In this document: piece by piece, positions 1-5,058 of the stretch
Layout: each line of letters starts with the position of its first letter
How positions within the stretch are numbered: position 1 is the stretch's first letter
NCBI GenBank assembly: GCA_037443685.1
Contig: JBBINX010000115.1
Coordinates: 1 to 5,058 of the forward strand
Origin: JAHJRJ01 sp037443685
GTDB taxonomy: Bacteria; Bacteroidota; Ignavibacteria; UBA10030; BY39
Direction: 5' to 3'
Length of the DNA stretch: 5,058 nt
Program-made: the position numbers and the translations under genes
The notes under the pieces: model-generated
Told to the model about the DNA's origin: nothing
The model's database searches: none
Seen by the model: the letters and a program-made list of their open reading frames with translations, nothing else

Positions 1-215
1 AAGATGCAATAGTAAGCTTGAAAGTGTACAACGTACTCGGTCAAGAGGTTGCAACTTTAGCCAATAAGGAACTCTATTCAGAGGGCTTGAATTCGGTTGA
101 ATTTAACGCGAGCAGATTACCGTCAGGTGTTTACTTCTATCGGATTACCGCTGAAGGTATGGGTGAAGAAGTACAGAAGTTCACACAAGTTAAAAAGATG
201 ATACTAATGAAATAG
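1..215 (+). CDS. T9SS-sorted secreted protein, 3' end only
   Basis: This is the C-terminal end of a gene that begins before the window. The reading frame is open from position 3 (Asp-Ala-Ile-Val-Ser-Leu-Lys-Val-Tyr-Asn) to the TAG at 213-215, so the TTG at 18 is an internal leucine codon, not a start. The 70 visible residues are the second half of a type IX secretion sorting domain: a VYNVLGQEVATL strand pair, then LPSGVYFYRITAEG, then the basic end FTQVKKMILMK. In this family the domain directs a protein with a signal peptide through the outer-membrane T9SS translocon and is then normally removed. The tail matches that of the next gene at about two thirds of positions, including an identical last 11 residues. 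The two are therefore probably tandem paralogues, and the missing ectodomain may also be of the B type (inference). Function of the ectodomain: unknown. Confidence 0.9.
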   Translation, partial: DAIVSLKVYNVLGQEVATLANKELYSEGLNSVEFNASRLPSGVYFYRITAEGMGEEVQKFTQVKKMILMK

Positions 216-226
216 TAATTCTTTTT

Positions 227-288
227 TTGTAGAAGTGCCTGTCAACTTCCATAAGTGTATTCATTGGATAGGGCAGGCATCTCTACAA
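227..288. repeat. Imperfect inverted repeat, possible terminator
   Basis: The left arm TTGTAGAAGTGCCTG (227-241) pairs with the right arm CAGGCATCTCTACAA (274-288). Fourteen of 15 positions pair, one of them G-U, with a single A-C mismatch (234/281). The loop is 32 nt. A run of seven T lies at 291-297, two bases after the right arm, so the structure could end transcription of the upstream gene. However, the loop is long for an intrinsic terminator, and another T-run (222-228) sits before it. The arms (GTAGAGA...GGCATG-like ends) also resemble the dispersed GTAGAGA-type extragenic palindromes common in some bacterial genomes, so it may be a decayed REP/MITE-like element. The inverted repeat is directly visible; both roles are inference. 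Confidence 0.6.
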
Positions 289-300
289 GGTTTTTTTATC

Positions 301-306
301 AGGAGG
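301..306 (+). promoter_or_regulatory. Strong Shine-Dalgarno site AGGAGG
   Basis: AGGAGG lies 5 nt before the ATG at 312. It fixes that ATG as the start, ahead of an in-frame GTG at 255 that lies in the loop of the inverted repeat and would put 19 non-signal residues before MKKIYSILAIF. Confidence 0.85.
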
Positions 307-311
307 TTTTT

Positions 312-1805
312 ATGAAAAAAATATATTCAATATTAGCAATATTCGTTATCGTAACGATAGGGTCCTCGATGGCATTTGCCGTTATACAACAAGACGGTTC
401 TACATCTTCAGCGACCCCGCAAAATAATTTATTTCCGGCTCCAGTTACTTTTAACATGACTGAACCGATTTACGCTGATTCTTTTCGTACTTTCAAACAT
501 GAAGACATCGTTGCCATGGTAAATAATAAAGTACCCAAAGCTATTAAGCGTAAACCGATTAGTGGGTACTGGGAATTTGTATTAATTAATAATACAGGTT
601 TTGACCAAACAGTACTAAATATACAGTTCAAGAACGATGTTGAATACAGTAGAGGTTTAACCGCTGAGCCATTCACATCAGTTTCGGGTGATACAAAGAA
701 GAAGTTCAAATTCGTTGGTGCAACGATTCCACACGGTGGCTCAGTTACGATTAAGGGTTATAGTAAGCTGGGCAAACCACAACAAATTAAAAAAGCTTAT
801 TTCTCGCTTAGAGAACCAAAACCGAATCCAGCTGTAAATATTAATCCTAATTTTGAATACCTCGAGTTACCCATGCCGACTTACGCAAACTTAATAGAAG
901 AAGTGTATGCCGATATGGAAGATAGTTTTGTCGTTGGTAAAGTTCGTGAAGATTCAGCAAAGAAATACGGTTGGGTTCGGTTAGTTAAACCGGCCGATGT
1001 ACAGAAGTCGCTACGCGATGGAACTGGTATTCACGATGCACCCGAAAGGTTCTTCGATTTTTTTGATGGTAGCACACCAAAAAAACTGTTCAACGGACAA
1101 CAGAAGAGTTTACCCCCGAAAAAACATGACAACAGATTGTTTGCTGAAATCGTAGCGCTCAAATTGGCAATAGCTTCAAGTAGAACGCAGCATACAAAGT
1201 GGGGGTTCGGCGAACTTTATTACAACAATAATGAAAACGAATTGCACGGTAAACAGGTAAAGGAAATTGCTTCGCTTGCAAGCGAAGCAATGACGATGAA
1301 GACGGGAAATGCAACCAATTTCTACACCGTCATTCGAGCGATTAACGAAACATTTGCTGGTCCAATTGATACTGTATCTTTTGGATTACCATTACCCAAT
1401 GGGAAAACGGTAATTACAGGTATAATCAATACAACACAAACAATCTTAGTAGTTGATCCATTAGCACCTAAACCGCTTGAAAATTTCAGGAATAATAAAT
1501 ACGATGAGGAACCGGATGTGTTCCAATTAAGCCAAAATTATCCAAATCCATTCAACCCTTCAACCACAATAAGCATTGCATTACTTCAAGATGCAATTGT
1601 TACACTGAAGGTTTATAACAGTCTGGGTCAAGAAATTGCAGTTTTAGCAGATAACGAATTACTGTCTGTTGGGACGAGAGAGTTTGTTTTCGAAGCTCGC
1701 ACCTTACCTTCGGGTGTATATTTCTATAGGATTGTCGCCGAAGGTATTGAGGAAGATGCGCTAACAAGTTTCACTCAAGTTAAAAAAATGATTTTAATGA
1801 AATAA
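312..1805 (+). CDS. Secreted T9SS cargo protein, module B plus sorting domain
   Basis: A 497-aa exported protein of unknown function. Residues 1-23 are a signal peptide (MKK, hydrophobic core, AFA before V24). Residues about 57-170 form a beta-rich part (B1) that begins with a basic stretch (AIKRKP, 77-82) and ends near KKAYFSL. Residues about 181-356 are a probably helical part (B2) with the landmarks LPMPTYAN (186-193), YGWVR (219-223), DFFDGSTPKK (249-258), LPPKKHDN (267-274), ALK (282-284) and GFGEL (298-302). A linker leads to the T9SS sorting domain, with YPNPFNP at 410-416, LGQEIAVL, LPSGVYFYRI and a terminal KKMILMK. The mature chain has no cysteine. B1 and B2 recur in the 745-aa protein encoded downstream; from Tyr219 to Thr328 the two align without a gap. 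No catalytic motif is recognisable, so a structural, adhesive or binding role on the surface is only a guess. The start is set by AGGAGG at 301-306. It is probably the first complete gene of a three-gene transcript. Confidence 0.93.
   Translation: MKKIYSILAIFVIVTIGSSMAFAVIQQDGSTSSATPQNNLFPAPVTFNMTEPIYADSFRTFKHEDIVAMVNNKVPKAIKRKPISGYWEFVLINNTGFDQTVLNIQFKNDVEYSRGLTAEPFTSVSGDTKKKFKFVGATIPHGGSVTIKGYSKLGKPQQIKKAYFSLREPKPNPAVNINPNFEYLELPMPTYANLIEEVYADMEDSFVVGKVREDSAKKYGWVRLVKPADVQKSLRDGTGIHDAPERFFDFFDGSTPKKLFNGQQKSLPPKKHDNRLFAEIVALKLAIASSRTQHTKWGFGELYYNNNENELHGKQVKEIASLASEAMTMKTGNATNFYTVIRAINETFAGPIDTVSFGLPLPNGKTVITGIINTTQTILVVDPLAPKPLENFRNNKYDEEPDVFQLSQNYPNPFNPSTTISIALLQDAIVTLKVYNSLGQEIAVLADNELLSVGTREFVFEARTLPSGVYFYRIVAEGIEEDALTSFTQVKKMILMK
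1266..1291. repeat. Perfect 26-bp palindrome inside the coding region
   Basis: Thirteen-base arms (ATTGCTTCGCTTG and its exact reverse complement) meet with no spacer, centred between 1278 and 1279. In RNA it could fold as an 11-12 bp stem with a short UGCA loop. It encodes Ile319 to Met327 (IASLASEAM) of the 497-aa protein. The matching stretch of the downstream paralogue (IAEMANPLM) is not palindromic, so the protein sequence does not require the symmetry. The role is unknown; chance, an embedded short repeat or an mRNA hairpin are all possible. Confidence 0.85.
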
Positions 1806-1833
1806 TATATTATATTAACATAGAAACAATATT

Positions 1834-1839
1834 AAGGAG
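1834..1839 (+). promoter_or_regulatory. Shine-Dalgarno site AAGGAG
   Basis: AAGGAG ends 10 nt before the first of two adjacent ATG codons (1850 and 1853) and 13 nt before the second. This favours 1850, although the two starts differ by only one methionine. Confidence 0.75.
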
Positions 1840-1849
1840 TAATGTTATA

Positions 1850-2701
1850 ATGATGTTTAAAAATTTATTTGTAACTATCACTGCGATTACGGTCTTGTTC
1901 ACAATAAGTTTATTTTCACAAGAATTGAGAATTAAATTAACAGCAAAAGACGTAGGTAATCCTATACTTATTAGTGAAACCACATTCGGATGGCACGTGA
2001 ACGCAACTATTTGTAAAGACACTGCTCTGGGTGAAAGAGAAGCACCGCCGCCACCCTTAGGATTCGAAATCAGGTTTGTAAGACCGCGCACCACTATTCC
2101 GGAAACTTGTTATCCTATAACAGGTTTATTCCAGTTAGATTTGAGGAATTGGCAAAACGGTACGACATTGAGAGATACATTTAGGCTAAATACATATAAT
2201 TTGGATCAAGCCACATTACCTGTAACTATCTCATGGGTTCCTATATCTAATTCATCACTTTCAACTCTGACGATGAGTGAAACAATTACACCTCAATCTA
2301 TCAACATGTTGAGTAGTAATAGTATAGTATTAGACAACGCAGACATTACTTTCGTTCGTATTCTCGCCACAACAATATTGGGTGTATCAGAAGTAGGTGG
2401 TGTGCCAACAGAATACAAATTAGAGCAAAATTATCCTAATCCCTTTAACCCTACAACAGATTTTCTTTTTTCTCTGAAGAATGCCTCAAATGTAAAGATT
2501 CAAGTGTATGATGTAATGGGAAGATTAGTAACTACGCTATTTAACGAAGATCTTCCAATGGGGAATTTTAAAGCAACCTGGGACGGGCTGAATGATGATT
2601 CCCAATCGGTATCGAGTGGAATTTATTATGTCAAATTGACAGCATTTAGTCGGACCGGAGAATTGTTTACAGACATGAAAAAAGCAATACTTTTAAAATA
2701 A
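1850..2701 (+). CDS. Secreted T9SS cargo protein, module A plus FlgD-like tail
   Basis: A 283-aa exported protein of unknown function. Residues 1-23 are a signal peptide (K4, hydrophobic core, LFS before Q24; an N-terminal Gln after cleavage is common in this group). Residues about 25-175 form a beta-rich module (A) with an FGxHxNAT segment (46-53) and LGEREAPPPP (60-69), then FEIRFV (72-77), LDLRN, DTFRL and VTISW. The same order of elements opens the 745-aa protein encoded next, so the two N-termini are paralogous. Cys55 and Cys87 are the only cysteines and could form a disulfide after export. The C-terminus has YPNPFNP (195-201), VYDVMGRLVTTL, WDG (244-246) and SSGIYYVKL. This is the FlgD-like Ig variant of the sorting domain and is unlike the LGQE-type tails of its neighbours. 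It ends in KKAILLK. The gene lies 44 nt after the previous one with no terminator between them, which suggests co-transcription. It could be a surface or matrix protein; no catalytic residues were seen. Confidence 0.92.
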   Translation: MMFKNLFVTITAITVLFTISLFSQELRIKLTAKDVGNPILISETTFGWHVNATICKDTALGEREAPPPPLGFEIRFVRPRTTIPETCYPITGLFQLDLRNWQNGTTLRDTFRLNTYNLDQATLPVTISWVPISNSSLSTLTMSETITPQSINMLSSNSIVLDNADITFVRILATTILGVSEVGGVPTEYKLEQNYPNPFNPTTDFLFSLKNASNVKIQVYDVMGRLVTTLFNEDLPMGNFKATWDGLNDDSQSVSSGIYYVKLTAFSRTGELFTDMKKAILLK

Positions 2702-2734
2702 TAAATTAAAATTAATAACTATAGAGAGAATAAT

Positions 2735-4972
2735 ATGTATAAAAAATTTTTATTACTGACTCTTATAACACTCTTCGTTTGTTTCATGAATAGTTCGATC
2801 CTTTACACTCAATCAATTATTAAGCTCGATTTATACATAACCGACGGTGCAAAGAATGATACACTAGTATATGGAATACATCCGGATGCAACAAACGGAA
2901 TTGATGTAGACTTAGGAGAAGTGGAACGTCCTCCAGTTCCTGTCACCGGTGTTTTCGATGTCCGATTTGTGAGTAGAACTGTAACATCCCTTGGAACGGG
3001 TGTGAAGCTCGATTTACGGAAGAATTTTTTTACCGTCAATCAGGCAGACACTTTTGTAGTTCGAATTCAATCCGGTGTCGGCGGGTCGCCTATAGCGTTG
3101 ACTTGGAACGCAGGTTTAACTGCTTTTGCAGGAACACTTAGATTAGTAAACCATCCATCATTTAACGACCCTGATGAACACCCAATAATCAATGTCAATA
3201 TGCTCAATCAAACCTCGTATATAATACCTGGGGGAATTTGCGACGAACATTTTAGGGTTATGATAATCAGAATCTCCGGAGCTCCTGGTATTAATATTAA
3301 TCCAGACACAAAAGATTTCGGAACAGTTACTATCGGTTATCCCGTCAAAAATGTATTTACAATTTCAAATCCGGGGAGCCGAGATTTAGTAATCTCCTCG
3401 ATCACTTCCTCCGAGCCATCTTTTATATTGAGCAGACCCGGTCCGATCACAATTCTACCCGCAAGAAGCGATACTATTACTGTAACATTCAACCCTGCGA
3501 CAGCCGGAAGTGTTATTGGCGATATAAATTTAGTACACAATGCAGGTGCTTTGTCCAGTACAATTGTTGTACAAGGTTTAGGTGCTGACGCGGGTAATTA
3601 CCGGTCATTTACACCAGAGGAATTGGTTACATTAACAAGCGGTAAATTACAAAAAATTGTAAAACGTAAAGCCGATAAAGTTGAATTTTCAATAGATTTC
3701 ATAGTTCCGGAGGCGGGTGGACCGTTTAATAAATTACACGTTGAGTGGGGAAGTCCATTACTAACTGCATTTAATCATATAGTAAAGATAAATGACGTAG
3801 TTACGACTGAATACAATTTATCCCCAGCAATTGATAACGCCGCTAAAAAATTCGATTATACATTCCCGGCTAATTTAACGGCTAATGATAAAATAACAAT
3901 TCACGCATGGGCAGCCAAAGGAAAAGTGCAAAAAGGAAAATACTGGTGGTTACCGGCAGCAAAGCCAGTAAAACTTGTTATGGGTTCTGCTCCCGGAAGT
4001 GCATTCACATTAAACCAGCCACGCTTACCGATGCCAAGTTACGGCAACATAGCTGCCGAAATATTCCCAGCTTACAATAAAGATACGAAATTAGGCGGTT
4101 TATTAATTGGAGTCGCACGCTTAGACAGTCCTAAAGTATATGGCTGGCTGAGAATGTACAATTACAAAGATATGTTAAAAACTTTACGCGGAAAAACCAA
4201 TGTGCAAAACGGGCCAGCACGATGGTTGGATTATTACGAAGGTAGTGTTCCTCCGAAGCGAATTCTGAAAGAAAATAAAGCATTACCGCCAGAGAAACAT
4301 AATAACGTGTTAATGGCAAACTTAATCGCACTCAAGTTCAATATTGTTGCAAGTGATTATGGTTTTACACCTAATGGTTTCGGCGACCTGAAAATTTATA
4401 TGCCAACAAATCCTCTGCACGATATGGTATTAAGAGATATCGCAGAAATGGCAAACCCGCTCATGACTGTAAATAATCCGAGTTTCGACTACGTTAATTT
4501 AAACACGGTATTAACAGCAGTCAATGGTGCTTTTAGCAGCCCGTTGGATACGATTCCTGGTGGATTCAGCGGTGCGAAATTAGGAATAAAAGGAGATATT
4601 CTATTAGCTTCAGTACCATTCTTAAAAAAATCGGCCGGAACAAAAAGCGTAATTGTTCCTACAACTACTCAAGGAATCCAAATACCTGATCGTTTTGTAT
4701 TAGAACAAAATTATCCTAATCCATTTAACCCAACTACTACAATTGAGTTTAGTTTACCCGAGGATGCTATCGTAACATTAAAGATTTACAATATGTTAGG
4801 TCAGGAAGTTGCAACTTTAATTAATCGGGAAGAGCTAAGTTACGGTTTTGAATACGTATCGTTCGATGCCAGTAGCTTATCGTCAGGCGTTTATATTTAT
4901 CGCTTGACTGCCGAAGGTTTAGAAACTGGCGAAAAAACAACAATAATGAAGAAAATGGTCTTAATGAAGTAG
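2735..4972 (+). CDS. Large multidomain T9SS cargo (A + Ig-like + B + tail)
   Basis: A 745-aa exported protein of unknown function. Residues 1-25 are a signal peptide (YKK, hydrophobic core; cleavage probably near T25/Q26). Residues about 27-182 are module A (YGIHPDAT 46-53, LGEVERPPVP 60-69, FDVRFV 74-79, LDLRK, ALTW), as in the preceding gene. Residues about 184-284 are an Ig-like domain of the ASH/choice-of-anchor-D type: ININPDTKDFGTV, VFTISNPGSRDLVISSI, then ITVTFNPATAGSVIGDI. Residues about 290-422 (B1, with KIVKRKA at 307-313) and 428-610 (B2) repeat the 497-aa protein: LPMPSYGN 431-438, YGWLR 469-473, DYYEGSVPPK 499-508, LPPEKHNN 517-524, ALK 532-534, GFGDL 548-552. The tail is a T9SS sorting domain: YPNPFNP 660-666, LGQEVATL, SSGVYIYRL, KKMVLMK. 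The ATG lies 33 nt after the previous stop, with only a weak GAGAG-like ribosome site (about 2724-2728); the signal peptide supports this start. The reading frame is intact. Last gene before a hairpin. Confidence 0.93.
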   Translation: MYKKFLLLTLITLFVCFMNSSILYTQSIIKLDLYITDGAKNDTLVYGIHPDATNGIDVDLGEVERPPVPVTGVFDVRFVSRTVTSLGTGVKLDLRKNFFTVNQADTFVVRIQSGVGGSPIALTWNAGLTAFAGTLRLVNHPSFNDPDEHPIINVNMLNQTSYIIPGGICDEHFRVMIIRISGAPGININPDTKDFGTVTIGYPVKNVFTISNPGSRDLVISSITSSEPSFILSRPGPITILPARSDTITVTFNPATAGSVIGDINLVHNAGALSSTIVVQGLGADAGNYRSFTPEELVTLTSGKLQKIVKRKADKVEFSIDFIVPEAGGPFNKLHVEWGSPLLTAFNHIVKINDVVTTEYNLSPAIDNAAKKFDYTFPANLTANDKITIHAWAAKGKVQKGKYWWLPAAKPVKLVMGSAPGSAFTLNQPRLPMPSYGNIAAEIFPAYNKDTKLGGLLIGVARLDSPKVYGWLRMYNYKDMLKTLRGKTNVQNGPARWLDYYEGSVPPKRILKENKALPPEKHNNVLMANLIALKFNIVASDYGFTPNGFGDLKIYMPTNPLHDMVLRDIAEMANPLMTVNNPSFDYVNLNTVLTAVNGAFSSPLDTIPGGFSGAKLGIKGDILLASVPFLKKSAGTKSVIVPTTTQGIQIPDRFVLEQNYPNPFNPTTTIEFSLPEDAIVTLKIYNMLGQEVATLINREELSYGFEYVSFDASSLSSGVYIYRLTAEGLETGEKTTIMKKMVLMK

Positions 4973-4976
4973 GTTG

Positions 4977-5013
4977 TTATGTGCGACTCACTTTTTAAGT
5001 GAGTCGCACATAA
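4977..5013 (+). terminator. Perfect 17-bp hairpin after the last gene
   Basis: TTATGTGCGACTCACTT (4977-4993) pairs perfectly with AAGTGAGTCGCACATAA (4997-5013) around a TTT loop, starting four bases after the TAG stop. Its position and stability suggest the 3' end of the transcript. It is not a textbook intrinsic terminator: the bases that follow on the + strand are A-rich (seven A at 5012-5018), not T-rich, and the other strand has no T-run after the stem either. It may act as a U-less terminator or as a 3' stabilising structure. Confidence 0.65.
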
Positions 5014-5040
5014 AAAAATTATAAAAAAACTAAAAAACAC

Positions 5041-5046
5041 TTGACA
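5041..5046 (+). promoter_or_regulatory. Putative -35 box TTGACA of a downstream gene
   Basis: An exact sigma-70-type -35 hexamer lies just after the hairpin and is preceded by A-tracts at 5012-5018, 5023-5029 and 5032-5037 that could act as an UP element or curved DNA. The matching -10 box would fall near 5063-5069, beyond the window, so the promoter cannot be confirmed here. Confidence 0.45.
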
Positions 5047-5058
5047 TTTTAAAAAAAA

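Noticed and set aside
18..215. TTG at 18 as the start of a 65-aa gene
   Set aside because: The frame is open to the left edge, and the codons at 3-17 (DAIVS) continue the same sorting domain found in the neighbours, so this is a truncated gene.
255..311. In-frame GTG start that would extend the 497-aa protein by 19 residues
   Set aside because: It lies in the loop of the inverted repeat, has no ribosome site and would bury the signal peptide. The ATG at 312 has AGGAGG at ideal spacing.
470..709. Minus-strand open frame of 79 codons
   Set aside because: It lies wholly inside the conserved B module of the + strand gene, with no recognisable product.
1806..1849. AT-rich short palindrome (TAATATATTA) between genes as a terminator or promoter
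   Set aside because: Too short and weak in a very AT-rich spacer. No -35/-10 pair or T-run accompanies it.
1842..1850. Two-codon ATG-TTA-TAA leader whose stop overlaps the ATG at 1850
   Set aside because: It is only 2 nt after AAGGAG, too close for initiation; most likely a coincidence of AT-rich sequence.
1810..2094. Minus-strand open frame of 94 codons
   Set aside because: It overlaps the RBS, signal peptide and module A of the + strand gene, and the translation shows no familiar features.
2809..3039. Minus-strand open frame of 76 codons
   Set aside because: A shadow of the conserved A module in the 745-aa gene. Minus-strand frames at 3337-3540 and 4131-4331 were rejected for the same reason.
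312..4972. Enzyme, toxin-immunity or defence system made of the three genes
   Set aside because: No catalytic triad, metal-binding cluster, nuclease, protease or toxin motif could be identified. The small soluble partner genes expected of such systems are also absent.

Overview
The window is AT-rich. It carries a run of secreted-protein genes, all on the + strand, each ending in a type IX secretion system (T9SS) C-terminal sorting domain (QNYPNPFNP...LGQEVATL...GVYFYRL...KKMxLMK). These tails point to the Bacteroidota/Chlorobiota/Ignavibacteriota (FCB) group. The exact style of the tails, plus clear Shine-Dalgarno sites before two genes (AGGAGG, AAGGAG), favours an Ignavibacteria-like organism over a classical Bacteroidia. 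That placement is inference; no rRNA or housekeeping gene is present.

Layout: (1) positions 1-215 hold the 3' end of a T9SS cargo gene that starts before the window. (2) A 96-nt gap holds an imperfect inverted repeat (227-288) followed by a T-run, then a strong RBS. (3) 312-1805 encodes a 497-aa secreted protein: signal peptide, a two-part unknown module here called B, and the sorting domain. (4) 1850-2701 encodes a 283-aa secreted protein: signal peptide, an unknown beta-rich module here called A, and a FlgD-like/T9SS tail. (5) 2735-4972 encodes a 745-aa secreted protein: signal peptide, A, an ASH/choice-of-anchor-D-like Ig domain, B, and the sorting domain. (6) 4973-5058 holds a perfect 17-bp-stem hairpin, phased A-tracts and a TTGACA box that probably belongs to a downstream gene.

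The three complete genes are separated by 44 and 33 nt with no terminator-like structure between them, so they probably form one transcript. The main observation is modular. The third protein reads as the ectodomains of the other two joined around an Ig-like spacer, and the partial first gene shares the tail of the second. The locus looks like a tandemly duplicated and domain-shuffled family of exported surface or extracellular proteins. No enzyme active site, toxin, nuclease, mobile element, CRISPR array or RNA gene could be recognised. The functions of modules A and B are unknown to me, and all alignments were made by eye.
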